Shown here piece by piece: positions 29,701 through 37,854 of a stretch of 39,130 bases of DNA. Position numbers and translations under genes: made by a program. Location: assembly GCA_037439425.1 (NCBI GenBank), contig JBBIWA010000053.1:1-39130 (forward strand), read 5' to 3'. The notes beneath the pieces were generated by a model. It made no database searches and was not told where the DNA came from. It saw only the letters and a program-made list of their open reading frames with translations. The first letter of the stretch is position 1; every line of letters starts with the position of its first letter. This DNA is from JBBIWA01 sp037439425 (GTDB lineage: Bacteria > Acidobacteriota > Blastocatellia > RBC074).

Positions 29701-30690
29701 GATCTTGACACTACGTACCAGCAACTGGCTCGTGGTGAGACGGTTCAGCTTCCGCCCAAGACCAGTTCATTTAAGCGATGGGCCGAGCGCCTGGCCGAGC
29801 ATGCGCAGTCAGTTGCGTTGCGACAGGAGGTAACTTACTGGCTGGCAGAAACGCGCAAACATGCTTTGCCTGTGCCGGTGGATCATCCTTCAGGGATTAA
29901 CACCGAAGCTTCAGCAAGATTTATCTCGGTCTTATTAGGGGCTGAAGAGACCCAGGCATTGTTGCACGAAGTACCACGGGCCTACCGCGCCGTAGTGAAC
30001 GATGTGCTGCTGACGGCCCTCGTGCAGGCCTTTGCACAGTGGACTGGAGAGCGCTCTTTGCTGATAGAAATGGAAGATCACGGGCGAGAGGCCATTTTTG
30101 AGGACGTAGACATCTCGCGCACGGTAGGTCCGTTCCGAGCGATCTACCCGGTGCTGCTGGATCTGACAGGGATCACCGAGCCAGGTGATTCATTGAAAGC
30201 AATCAAAGAGCAGCTTCGTCGCGTACCGAGAGGTGGCATCGGCTATGGTTTGTTGCGTTATCTGAGCCAAGATGCAGACCTGGCAGAGGAACTACGAGCC
30301 ATTCCTCAAGCGGAAGTGAAGTTCAGCTTCCTGGGCCAATTTGATCAAGTCTTGCCTGGCTCTTCTCCACTGAAGCTGGCTCGAAGGCTCATCGAGGCGG
30401 TGCATAGCCCGCGAGGGAAGCGCAACTATTTGATTGAAATAGCTGGGATGGTGCATGAAGGAAAGCTGCAACTAGATTGGACCTACAGCGAGGCGATGCA
30501 TAACCGGGCCACCGTTGAGCGTCTGGTTGAAAATTTCATTCAGGCGCTACGCTCGCTTATTGCCCACTGCCAGAATCCTCAGGCCGGAGGCTACACGCCT
30601 TCGGACTTCCCGCTGGCCGGAGTTGATCAGAAACAGCTTGATCGAATCGCCACCAGGTTCACCAAAACATCTAAACTGAAACTGAAATGA
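23707..30690 (+). CDS. PKS5: KS-AT-KR/DH-carrier-degenerate E, 2327 aa
   Basis: Translationally coupled to NRPS4 by ATGA. The KS has C183, H319 and H359. The AT has GHSIGE (Ser630) and HAFH (726-729), predicting malonyl-CoA. The KR has GGLGGIG (1161-1167) and YCAAN (Tyr1320, Asn1324). A dehydratase fold (about 1375-1665) follows, with His1410 in DHRIVRQPIIPG and Asp1577 in HPALLDRAN. The usual Gly of the DH motif is Arg1414, and the Gln/His four residues after the Asp is Phe. The KR-type C-terminal segment LPKEGVEAFSRIL resumes only after the DH. The carrier is of NRPS type before an epimerase (ELGGDS, Ser1801). An epimerization-like domain follows (about 1845-2310), with HYLVMDS at 1984-1990 instead of HHxxxDG, EDHGRE at 2123-2128, and TVGPFRAIYP instead of TVGWFTSIYP. 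It is probably an inactive epimerase. The predicted product is an alpha,beta-unsaturated C2 extension. Confidence 0.93.
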   Translation: MSNSAVDRSMEGIAIIGMSGRFPGAKNIDEFWRNLRDGVESISFFTDEELKAAGVDPALLNNPNYVKAHGAVESIELFDAAFFGVNPREAEIMDPQQRLFQECAWEALENAGYNPEKYEGAIGVYAGVGVASYAMVNVFSNRDLMQFIGPLQASIRNRTDHLATQVSYKFNLRGPGVTVQTACSTSLVAVHLACQSLFSGECDMALAGGVTLVVPQQAGYLYQEGGILSPDGHCRPFDARAQGTVPGSGVGIVVLKRLEDALADGDNIHAVIKGSAINNDGFMKVGYTAPSVDGQAEVIAEALAVAGVDPETIGYIEAHGTATTLGDPIEIEALTRAFRYSTDKKTFCAIGAVKSNIGHLDTAAGVAGLIKTVLALKHKQIPPSLHYERPNPQIDFDNSPFYVNTKLTEWERGEVPRRAGVSSFGLGGTNAHVILEEAPPIEAGGKSRPWQLLLLSARTNSALEAATAQLAEYLKQHPEIDLADVAYTLQVGRKAFGHRRAVVCQEGNAVTALETLDPKLVYTSVQEPKPRPVVFMFPGQGAQYVNMGWELYQLEPTFRKQVDLCCELLKPHLGFDLRKVLYPNQEQIEEAAERLKQTYITQPALFVVEYALSKLWIEWGVRPAAMTGHSIGEYVAACLAGVFSLEDALALVAARGRLMQSLPGGAMLTVPLPEKEVSSLLNERLSLAAINAPSMCVVAGPAEDIDELERQLTDKGLGCRRLHTSHAFHSQMMDPILEPFAEEIRKVHLSSPQIPYLSNVTGTWIKAEEALDSSYWVQHLRQTVRFADGVEELVKEPDWLLLEVGPGRTLMTLTRWHPRRARGQTVLTSLPHADESQKESDLAFLLATTGRLWIAGVEIDWAGYYAHQRHRRIPLPTYPFERQRYWIDAKAQAYGNLHGEVALTKRSNIADWFYVPSWKRTAPPLPVEPSKLATQKSHWLLFVDECGLGSQIADRLAQMEQDVMTVAAGEAFSVQDDRTYTINPRRSEDYLALLQALQTKGTLPAKIIHLWGVTEEIEPESALERGFYSLLFLAQALGAGKRADALRIEVVTNNMQEVVGGEVLYPEKATVIGPCRAVSQEYPNLICRSIDLTLPGSASWQDEKLVNHLIAEFLTEPNPSEMVVAYRGYHRWVQSFEPLPLSGPDKRSPYLRPGGVYLITGGLGGIGLEIAEYLARTAQAKLVLIGRSSFPERENWNQWLATHGDQDRVSRKIRKLQAIEHLGSEVLILRADVADREQMAAVVAQSSRRFSSIHGVIHAAGVAGGGMIQLKTAEMAASVLAPKVQGTRVLEEVFKEEKLDFFVLCSSRSSILGGFGQIDYCAANAFLDAFAHYKNAKDGVFTVSINWAGWQEVGMRVDTLAQLGIKNDQQPSVVREIGHPLLARCIEETPEREVYSTQFSVATHWVLDDHRIVRQPIIPGTTYLEMVRAALERHAGSRIIELKDVYFLSALPVRDDETKEVRAVIERNGDGFEFRVISKALSADDETWQEYVIGKARLVEQEPLKRHDLKMLIERCNRKEIIITDDNPIVTYEDLGPRWQSLKRVYVGDNELVAILELPEVFADDVETFKLHPALLDRANFTAKVFLAAEGLHLPLGYKGLRIKKPLPSRIYAYARYKPTNDPLFETITFDVILMDEDGVELVVVDEFSQKRVREVAESIKAISGREARKQIASRNGAAGKPITASEGSDQERFNEAMLPKEGVEAFSRILAHKGLSQVVVSPTDLIASIQQAHLVREKRLTEEIEKIEPSRPRHARPNVPTAYVAPRNELEKTLAEIWQDTLGIEQVGIHDNFFELGGDSVVGIQMIAKFKRAGYQLSPQQLFQNQTIAELAAALDTAQPVQAEQGLITGLVPLLPGQHWFFEQKLPEPHYFNQAMLFEVRQKLNPALMQQAAQQLLMHHDALRLRFEQTESGWRQINAGLDSDVPFVLVDLSSLSAAEQEAAIEVKAAQLQASLDLSRGPLIKWALFDLGAEKAGKLLIIVHYLVMDSVSWWILLSDLDTTYQQLARGETVQLPPKTSSFKRWAERLAEHAQSVALRQEVTYWLAETRKHALPVPVDHPSGINTEASARFISVLLGAEETQALLHEVPRAYRAVVNDVLLTALVQAFAQWTGERSLLIEMEDHGREAIFEDVDISRTVGPFRAIYPVLLDLTGITEPGDSLKAIKEQLRRVPRGGIGYGLLRYLSQDADLAEELRAIPQAEVKFSFLGQFDQVLPGSSPLKLARRLIEAVHSPRGKRNYLIEIAGMVHEGKLQLDWTYSEAMHNRATVERLVENFIQALRSLIAHCQNPQAGGYTPSDFPLAGVDQKQLDRIATRFTKTSKLKLK

Positions 30691-33600
30691 GCGTCGAAAT
30701 TCAAGATTTATATCCTCTCTCGCCTTTGCAACAAGGCATGCTCTTTCATGCTCTCTACTCTCCGGAGTCAGGGATGTATGTGGAGCGCCTCAGGTACACA
30801 ATACAGGGCAACTTGAATCTCTCAGCATTCGAGCGAGCCTGGCAACAGGTGATAGAGCGCCATCCGATTTTGCGTTCCGCCTTTATCTGGGAAGACGTAG
30901 ATGAACCGCTTCAGGTGGTGCTTGAAGGGATAGAGGTCCCCCTGGAGGTAGAGGATTGGCGCAATCTCCCTGCCGTTGAACAACAAGATAAGTTAGAAGC
31001 TTACCTTCGAGCTGTCCTGGAGCGTGGCTTTGAGCTTTCCTCAGCTCCGCTGATGCAGCTGAAGCTGATTCAAATGAGACCAGATCTCTACGAATTTATC
31101 TGGAGTTATCATCACCTGTTACTGGATGGCTGGTCTGTTTCTTTAATTCTAGGTGAACTGATTGCTTCTTATGAAGCTTTCTCTCGCGGCGGGCAGCCTC
31201 AATTAGAAAAGAGCCGGCCTTACCGCGACTACATCGCCTGGCTCAAGCGACAGGATCAATCACGAGCGGAAGCATTCTGGCGGCGAACACTAAAGGGATT
31301 TACCCGGCCGATCTCGCTAGGGTTGAATGGTAAATCTAGTGATTTGACTGCTTATGAAGGTAACTATGAAGTATTGCGGATTGATTGGCCAAAGATAATA
31401 GCAGATAAGCTCGAAGCCTTTGCTCGCGAGCATCGCTTAACGCTCAACACCGTGATGCAAGGAGCTTGGGCACTGCTGCTTGGTCGTTATAGCGGTGAAG
31501 AAGACATTGTTTTCGGGGCAGTCGTCTCTGGGCGTCCAGCGGAGCTAGCAGGGTCGGAGTCCATGGTGGGAATGTTTATCAACACTTTGCCAGTGAGAGT
31601 GCAACTGTCGCCCCAGGCTTCGCTACTGTCCTGGCTGAAGGAGCTGCAAGAGCAGCAGCTCGAAGCGCGCCAGTATGAGTATAATCCGCTGCCCAAGGTG
31701 CAAGAATGGAGTGAGCTTCCGCGCGGGCTGCCGCTGTTTGAAAGCATCATGGTTTTTGAGAACAAGACGCTGGCAGTCCAGTTAGGCCAACAAGAAGGTA
31801 GCCCGGAGATTCGCTATTCAATGCATTACGCAACTGTCACCGGCTATCCGCTCACTGTGGTAGTAGAGCCGGGGCCAGAGAGCCTGGCTTTGGGTTTCAC
31901 TTATGATCGCCGTCGTTTTGACCTCGCCACAGTGAGGCAGATGCAACTGCATCTTCGCACCTTATTGGAAGGCATTCTGGCAAATCCTGAGCAGCGTATC
32001 TCAGCTTTGCCACTGTTGACTGAAGCCGAGCGTCACCAGCTTGTGGTGCAGTGGAATGAGACTGAGGTTGCTTATCCTGTGGAGAAATGTCTCCACTCTC
32101 TCTTCGAGGTGCAGTCCTTAAAGACGCCTGAAGCGACGGCTCTCGTCTTTGAGAAGAAGAAGCTTACTTACTGCGAGCTGAATCAGCGCGCTAATCAACT
32201 GGCTCGCTATCTGCAAAGACTGGGTGTGGGAGTGGAAGTGCTGGTGGGCATCTATATGGAACGCTCGTTGGAGATGGTCACCAGCCTCCTTGGGGTGTTG
32301 AAGGCTGGGGGGGCTTATGTGCCGTTGGATTCGGCTTATCCGAGGGAACGGCTGCTCTTCATGCTGGAAGATTCACAAGCACCAGTGCTGCTCACCCAGC
32401 AATATCTTGTCAAAGATTTGGAGGAAATTATCCGCCATTCACAATCGGCCGTCCGTAAGCCAGTGGTGGTTTGCGTGGATGCGATTGAAGAGAAGCTAGC
32501 TCAGGAGAGCAAAGAGAACCTTGGTTGTGGAGTAAGCCCAGATAACATCGCCTACGTTATCTATACCTCTGGCTCGACGGGGTGGCCCAAAGGGGTGATC
32601 GTTTCACACCGGGCCATTTGCAATCACATGCTCTGGCTGCGGGATCACTTTGCGCTGACTGAGGCAGACATATATTTACAGAAGACACCATTCAGCTTTG
32701 ACGCAGCAGGCACCGAATTCTACGCGCCATTGATAACAGGTGGCCGACTAGTCATAGCTCGCCCTGGCGGGCATCAAGATAGCGCCTATCTGGCGAGCAT
32801 GATCAAGCAACATGGGGTAACCATTCTGCAACTGGTACCATCGTTGTTACGTGTGTTGCTGGACGAACCGGAATTCGCCAGTTGTAATAGCCTCAGACGT
32901 GTTATTTGTGCTGGGGAAGCGCTGCCGGCTGACTTGCAAGATCGCTTCCGCGCCTGCCTGGATACCGAATTGCATAATTTTTATGGTCCGACGGAAGCTG
33001 CTATTGATGTTACCTACTGGCCTTATCAACACGCGGATAGCAGACTAATTGTTCCTATCGGTCGCCCTATCGCCAACACGCAGATCTACCTGCTAGATGC
33101 TAATTGGCAGCTGGTTCCGATTGGGGTACCAGGCGAGTTACACATTGGCGGCGATAACCTGGCGCGCGGGTATTTGAATCGGCCCGAGCTGACAGCCGAG
33201 AAGTTCATTCCCAATCCATTCAGTCAGAAGCCGGGTGAGCGATTGTACAAGACAGGAGATTTGGCGCGCTACCTGCCAGACGGCAACATTGAATATCTGG
33301 GGCGGATTGATCATCAGGTGAAATTGCGTGGTTTCCGTATCGAGCTGGAGGAGGTCGAGGCTGTGCTAAGGCAGCACGAGGCGGTGCGTGAAAGCGTGGT
33401 CATCACCCGTGAGGACACTCCCGGTAACAAACGATTGGTAGCTTATATTGTCGCCGATCTGCAAGCTGCTCCTTCGATCAGAGAGTGGCGCGAGTTTTTG
33501 AAAGAGAAGCTGCCTGAGTACATGGTGCCTTCAGCCTTTGTGCTGCTTGAAGCATTGCCTCTGACGCCCAATGGTAAAGTAGACCGGCGAGCGCTGCCTG

Positions 33601-36600
33601 CACCTGATGGGGTGCGGCCTGGGCTTGAAGAAGATTTTGTTTCCCCTCGTACCTCTATTGAAGAGCGCTTGGCGGAACTCTGGTCCCAGGTCCTTAATGT
33701 TAAGCAGATAGGAGTACACGATAACTTCTTCGAGTTGGGTGGTGATTCGATTTTGAGCATTCAGATAGTCGGTAAAGCTGCTCAAGCCGGACTTCGATTT
33801 ACCCCGAAGCAGCTTTTCCAGCATCCTACCATCGCTGAGCTGGCTACAGTGGTTGATAAAGCTCCAGCCGTTGAAGCCGAACAGGGCTTAGTAACAGGTA
33901 AGGTCCCACTGATTCCTATTCAGCACTGGTTCTTTGAGCAGAATCTCCCTAATCCGAACCACTTCAACCATGCGATCATGCTGGAGGTGCACCAGACCGT
34001 GGAAGCCACGTTACTGGAGCAGGCCGTCAGGCATTTGCTCGCGCATCACGATGTGCTCCGCTCGCGGTTCGAGCCAACAACATCGGGCTGGCAGCAGCAG
34101 ATTGTTGACTTTGACGAAAAGGTGCCTTTCATCAGGTTTGATTTGTCAATCGTTCCTGATGCAGAGCAAAGCGGTGCTATCGAAGCCAGAGCGACTGAGC
34201 TACAAAGGAGTCTTAACCTGTCACAAGGGCCGCTTATGCGAGTGGCGCTCTTCGAGCTTGGTTCGCAAAAGCCGCTTCGCCTGCTGATACTTATTCATCA
34301 TCTGGTAGTTGACGGTGTGTCCTGGCGAATCTTACTTGATGATCTGATGACGGCTTATCAGCAACTGAGCCAGGGCATAGAGGTTAAGTTGCCACCTAAG
34401 ACGACTGCCTACAAACTCTGGGCAGAGAAGTTGGTGGAGTATGCCCACTCATCAGAGCTCGAGCAGGAGCTGAATTACTGGCTTGGCGAAGCTGAAACAG
34501 AGGTGACTGAATTGCCAGTGGATTATCCAGGTGGTCGAGACGCGAATACTGAGATATCATCGCAGACCGTCTCAGTGTCACTTAGTGATGAAGAGACCAC
34601 TGCTCTGTTACGGGAAGTTCCAGAAGCTTACCACACACAAATTAACGATGTGTTATTGACGGCACTAGTGCAGACATTTGCGCAGTGGACAGGAGCGCAC
34701 ACTCTGTTAATCGACCTGGAAGGGCATGGACGTGAAGCAATCTTTAATGACATAGACCTGTCACGCACGGTTGGGTGGTTTACTTCTATCTTTCCTGTGT
34801 TGCTTGATCTGAGGAGAGCTTCTGGGCCTGGAGAGGCCTTGAAATCAATCAAGGAACAACTGCGCCGGATTCCACAAGGCGGCATCGGTTACGGTTTACT
34901 GCGTTACCTGAGCGAAGATGAGGTGGTCAGAAACCGATTGCGATCCTTGCCTCAGGCTGAGGTGAGTTTCAACTATCTAGGGCAGTTCGATCAAATTTTG
35001 CCCCCTTCTTCGGGCCTAGCTCCAGCGCTGGAAGCGACCGGACCAGTTCACGATCCAGCCGGACGGCGCAGATACCTGCTTGAGGTTAACGTATTCGTTT
35101 CTGGCGGGCGGCTGCAAATGGAGTGGACTTACAGTGACCGGGTCCATCGGCGTGCCACAATTGAGCGTCTGGCTCAGAATTATCTGGCGCAGTTGCGAGA
35201 GCTCATCGCTCATTGTCTTTCACCTGAGGCGGGAGGGTATACTCCTTCGGATTTCCCGTTGGCTGACTTAGAGCAGGCGAAACTTGATTGGTTAGTTGGA
35301 AGCGATCGCGAGATAGAAGACATTTATCCACTCTCACCCGTGCAAGAGGGAATGCTTTTCTATACTCTGCTAGCTCCAGGATCTGGAGCCTATGTCACCC
35401 AAACTCTCTATGAATTGGAAGGCTTGAATATCGCGGCAATGAAGCGTGCCTGGCAACGAGTGCTGGATCGGCATCCGATCCTGCGCACCGCTTTTGTGTG
35501 GAAAGGGCTTGATCATCCGCGACAGATCGTGCGAAGGCAAGTGGAGGTGCCTTTCTCTCAGGAAGACTGGCGAAGGTACTCTTTGAGCGAGCAGAAAGTA
35601 CGACTGGAAAGATTCCTGAAAGAAGAGCAGCGTCAGGGTTTTGAGCTTTCCAAAGCGCCGCTGATGCGGCTGAATCTTTTCCAGGTAGCTGACAATACTT
35701 ATAAATTGGTCTGGAGTTACCATCATTTGTTATTAGATGGTTGGTCAGTACCTCTGCTGCTCAAAGAATTCCTCAGCCTTTACGAAGCTTTCGACAAGGG
35801 CCAGGAGCTGGATCTGGAACGCAGCCGTCCCTATCGCGACTATATTGAATGGTTACAACGACAGGATCTCTCTCAAGCAGAGCTCTTCTGGCGTCAATTC
35901 CTCAAGGGTTTCACCTCACCTACTCCGCTGAGTAAGCTCCAGTCACGAGCAGGTCTGACTGTGCCGGGGGACAGTTATACCGAGCAGGAGATCAAGCTAT
36001 CGGAGGCAATGACAGCGGCACTTCAATTCTTTGCTCGAAAGTATCAACTGACTCAGAGTACGCTGGTACAAGGGAGTTGGTCTCTGCTCCTATGTTACTA
36101 CACTGGCCATGAAGATGTGCTCTTCGGTGCTACTTTCTCTGGCCGGCCAGCAGGCTTGGTGGGCGCTGAGACGATGATCGGGCTCTTTATCAATACCTTG
36201 CCAGTAAGGGTCCGGCTCTCGCTTGAGGAGATGGTACTGCCCTGGCTCAAAGCTCTCCAGAACCAACAGGCCGAGCTACGCCAATTCGAGAATAGCCCTC
36301 TCAGCGAAGTTCAAAGATGGAGCGAAATGCCTCAAGACATGCCGATGTTCGAAAGCCTCATCGTCTTTGAAAACTTCCCGATAGAAGGCCCCCATACTAT
36401 CCAGGATCAGGGCAAAGGATTGAAGTTTGTGAATACCGACTTCATCATCAGGAATAACTTCCCCTTCACTGTGAGAGCCGTGCCGGGCCAACAGTTGCTA
36501 CTAAAGGTCTTGTATGATACTAGCCGATTTGACGCCGCTACCGTGGACAGGACACTGAAGCATCTTGAAGCTCTCTTGGGGAATATCGTTGCACAACCTG

Positions 36601-36758
36601 AAGCCAGGTTAGCCCAGTTACTGGAAAGACTCGCCGAAGCTGACGGACAATACCAGAGTATGAGGGAAGAAGAATTTAAGAAGTTTCGCCGCCAGAGCTT
36701 GAAGAATATCAAGCGTAAGGCGATAAGCGAAGAAGTGTCACAAATCACTCAACAATAA
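30687..36758 (+). CDS. NRPS6: C-A-PCP-E-C, 2023 aa
   Basis: Coupled to PKS5 by ATGA. C1 begins YPLSPLQQGMLFHAL, the style of C domains that follow an epimerase, with HHLLLDG at 142-148. The A domain has TSGSTGWPKG at 627-636 and D672; its pocket D-A-T-Q-I-A-F-I-D-K matches no code I recognise. The PCP has ELGGDS (Ser1021), the form typical before E domains. The E domain is intact: HHLVVDG at 1204-1210, EGHGRE from 1345, TVGWFTSIFP and FNYLGQFD, so the residue should be delivered as the D-isomer. A second post-epimerase-type C domain (about 1544-1960, HHLLLDG at 1679-1685) ends the protein with no A domain. The tail QSLKNIKRKAI resembles the linker that joins C to TauD in NRPS3, but here the protein stops 12 residues later. 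The C2 domain must act with an acceptor on another protein, probably NRPS7. Confidence 0.93.
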   Translation: MSVEIQDLYPLSPLQQGMLFHALYSPESGMYVERLRYTIQGNLNLSAFERAWQQVIERHPILRSAFIWEDVDEPLQVVLEGIEVPLEVEDWRNLPAVEQQDKLEAYLRAVLERGFELSSAPLMQLKLIQMRPDLYEFIWSYHHLLLDGWSVSLILGELIASYEAFSRGGQPQLEKSRPYRDYIAWLKRQDQSRAEAFWRRTLKGFTRPISLGLNGKSSDLTAYEGNYEVLRIDWPKIIADKLEAFAREHRLTLNTVMQGAWALLLGRYSGEEDIVFGAVVSGRPAELAGSESMVGMFINTLPVRVQLSPQASLLSWLKELQEQQLEARQYEYNPLPKVQEWSELPRGLPLFESIMVFENKTLAVQLGQQEGSPEIRYSMHYATVTGYPLTVVVEPGPESLALGFTYDRRRFDLATVRQMQLHLRTLLEGILANPEQRISALPLLTEAERHQLVVQWNETEVAYPVEKCLHSLFEVQSLKTPEATALVFEKKKLTYCELNQRANQLARYLQRLGVGVEVLVGIYMERSLEMVTSLLGVLKAGGAYVPLDSAYPRERLLFMLEDSQAPVLLTQQYLVKDLEEIIRHSQSAVRKPVVVCVDAIEEKLAQESKENLGCGVSPDNIAYVIYTSGSTGWPKGVIVSHRAICNHMLWLRDHFALTEADIYLQKTPFSFDAAGTEFYAPLITGGRLVIARPGGHQDSAYLASMIKQHGVTILQLVPSLLRVLLDEPEFASCNSLRRVICAGEALPADLQDRFRACLDTELHNFYGPTEAAIDVTYWPYQHADSRLIVPIGRPIANTQIYLLDANWQLVPIGVPGELHIGGDNLARGYLNRPELTAEKFIPNPFSQKPGERLYKTGDLARYLPDGNIEYLGRIDHQVKLRGFRIELEEVEAVLRQHEAVRESVVITREDTPGNKRLVAYIVADLQAAPSIREWREFLKEKLPEYMVPSAFVLLEALPLTPNGKVDRRALPAPDGVRPGLEEDFVSPRTSIEERLAELWSQVLNVKQIGVHDNFFELGGDSILSIQIVGKAAQAGLRFTPKQLFQHPTIAELATVVDKAPAVEAEQGLVTGKVPLIPIQHWFFEQNLPNPNHFNHAIMLEVHQTVEATLLEQAVRHLLAHHDVLRSRFEPTTSGWQQQIVDFDEKVPFIRFDLSIVPDAEQSGAIEARATELQRSLNLSQGPLMRVALFELGSQKPLRLLILIHHLVVDGVSWRILLDDLMTAYQQLSQGIEVKLPPKTTAYKLWAEKLVEYAHSSELEQELNYWLGEAETEVTELPVDYPGGRDANTEISSQTVSVSLSDEETTALLREVPEAYHTQINDVLLTALVQTFAQWTGAHTLLIDLEGHGREAIFNDIDLSRTVGWFTSIFPVLLDLRRASGPGEALKSIKEQLRRIPQGGIGYGLLRYLSEDEVVRNRLRSLPQAEVSFNYLGQFDQILPPSSGLAPALEATGPVHDPAGRRRYLLEVNVFVSGGRLQMEWTYSDRVHRRATIERLAQNYLAQLRELIAHCLSPEAGGYTPSDFPLADLEQAKLDWLVGSDREIEDIYPLSPVQEGMLFYTLLAPGSGAYVTQTLYELEGLNIAAMKRAWQRVLDRHPILRTAFVWKGLDHPRQIVRRQVEVPFSQEDWRRYSLSEQKVRLERFLKEEQRQGFELSKAPLMRLNLFQVADNTYKLVWSYHHLLLDGWSVPLLLKEFLSLYEAFDKGQELDLERSRPYRDYIEWLQRQDLSQAELFWRQFLKGFTSPTPLSKLQSRAGLTVPGDSYTEQEIKLSEAMTAALQFFARKYQLTQSTLVQGSWSLLLCYYTGHEDVLFGATFSGRPAGLVGAETMIGLFINTLPVRVRLSLEEMVLPWLKALQNQQAELRQFENSPLSEVQRWSEMPQDMPMFESLIVFENFPIEGPHTIQDQGKGLKFVNTDFIIRNNFPFTVRAVPGQQLLLKVLYDTSRFDAATVDRTLKHLEALLGNIVAQPEARLAQLLERLAEADGQYQSMREEEFKKFRRQSLKNIKRKAISEEVSQITQQ

Positions 36759-36780
36759 CGAAAGGGGATAAGAAGAGCTC

Positions 36781-37755
36781 ATGTTAGTAGTCAGGTGCTC
36801 CTTGTTTGTGATTTTCACCCTTTGTTTAGTCGCTTCTTTCGCTCTGGCACAAGCGACCTTCGAGCAAGGTTTGAAGCTGGAGCAGGCAGGTAGGTATAAA
36901 GAAGCAGCCCAGGTCTATGAGCAGATTTTGGCTGGAAACAATCAGCGCGCCGACGTTCACCATAAGCTCGGTATGCTCTATCTGCAGCGGTTGAGTAAGC
37001 TGGATAAGGCGATTGAGCACCTAGAAAAGGCTGTAGCCCTGGATGAGAGAAATGCAGAATATCATTATGCGCTGGCAGCAGCCTATTTTGAAGATTCTGA
37101 AAGATCAACAGTGGTCAGGAGAGCATTGATAGCAAACAAGCTGAGAACACAGCTTGAACTGGCGGTGAAATATAATCCTAACTCCATCGAGTATCGCGAA
37201 GGCTTAATGCGATATTACCTCCAAGCCCCGGCGATTATGGGTGGGAGTTATGCCAAAGCTCATGAGCAGGCTGACGCAGTAGCCAAGATTGACCCATATA
37301 GAGGGTTGCTTAACCACGCTTTAATCTATCTCCAAGAAGGAAAGAAAGATAAAGCAGTAGAAGCTTGTCACAGGGCTATCGCTTTGAACCCGCGTAACTG
37401 GCAAGGCTACCACCGGTTAGGTATCTACTATAGGATGGAGAAGCAGTATGATGAAGCTATCAAGCAAGGTAAGAAATGCGTTGAGGTAGCTCCCAATAGT
37501 GGTGACTGTTACGACTTTCTGGGAGAAACCTATTATAGAAAAGGCATGTACGATGAGGCTATTGCTGCTCTCAAGATGGCGCTCCAAAAGGAGCCACAGC
37601 TTGTGCTAACCATCTTTAGGCTCGCGCGATGCTATGAGGCTAAGGGCTTGAACAAGGAGGCTGTGCAATATTATCAGCAGTATCTGAGCAAGGTGTCCAA
37701 AGGTGATTGGGCCGATGAAGCCAGGAAAAAGATCGCTCAGCTTTCTGGCAAGTAA
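36781..37755 (+). CDS. Secreted TPR-repeat protein, 324 aa
   Basis: The N-terminus is a typical Sec signal peptide: a short basic start, hydrophobic SLFVIFTLCLVASFALA, and a likely cut before QATFEQG. There is no lipobox cysteine at the cut, so it is probably periplasmic. The mature protein is a series of tetratricopeptide-like helical hairpins, for example YKEAAQVYEQILAGN, KLDKAIEHLEKAVALD, KDKAVEACHRAIALNP, YDEAIKQGKKCVEVAP, YDEAIAALKMALQKEP and NKEAVQYYQQYLSK. TPR proteins act as binding scaffolds and no catalytic motif is seen. It lies 22 bp after NRPS6 and 99 bp before NRPS7 on the same strand, so it is in the operon, perhaps helping product export or assembly across the envelope. It has no recognisable link to known NRPS tailoring steps. 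Confidence 0.85.
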   Translation: MLVVRCSLFVIFTLCLVASFALAQATFEQGLKLEQAGRYKEAAQVYEQILAGNNQRADVHHKLGMLYLQRLSKLDKAIEHLEKAVALDERNAEYHYALAAAYFEDSERSTVVRRALIANKLRTQLELAVKYNPNSIEYREGLMRYYLQAPAIMGGSYAKAHEQADAVAKIDPYRGLLNHALIYLQEGKKDKAVEACHRAIALNPRNWQGYHRLGIYYRMEKQYDEAIKQGKKCVEVAPNSGDCYDFLGETYYRKGMYDEAIAALKMALQKEPQLVLTIFRLARCYEAKGLNKEAVQYYQQYLSKVSKGDWADEARKKIAQLSGK

Positions 37756-37854
37756 GTACCTGCAGGCAAGTCAGCATGCTCTTAAACGTACGCTCCCAGG
37801 TCGCACGCAATTGCCAATCGCTATAATATGGGTACAGAGGAACGGAGTAAGAAC

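Noticed and set aside
37811..37828. TTGCCA and TATAAT near the start of NRPS7 as a promoter
   Set aside because: The boxes are only 5 bp apart, not 16-18, and no better -35 lies upstream. The TATAAT also abuts an in-frame ATG, so chance is likely.
37828..37854. ATG at 37828 as the start of NRPS7
   Set aside because: It lacks a ribosome site, while GTG 37855 has GGAG at good spacing and matches the N-terminal length of NRPS4.
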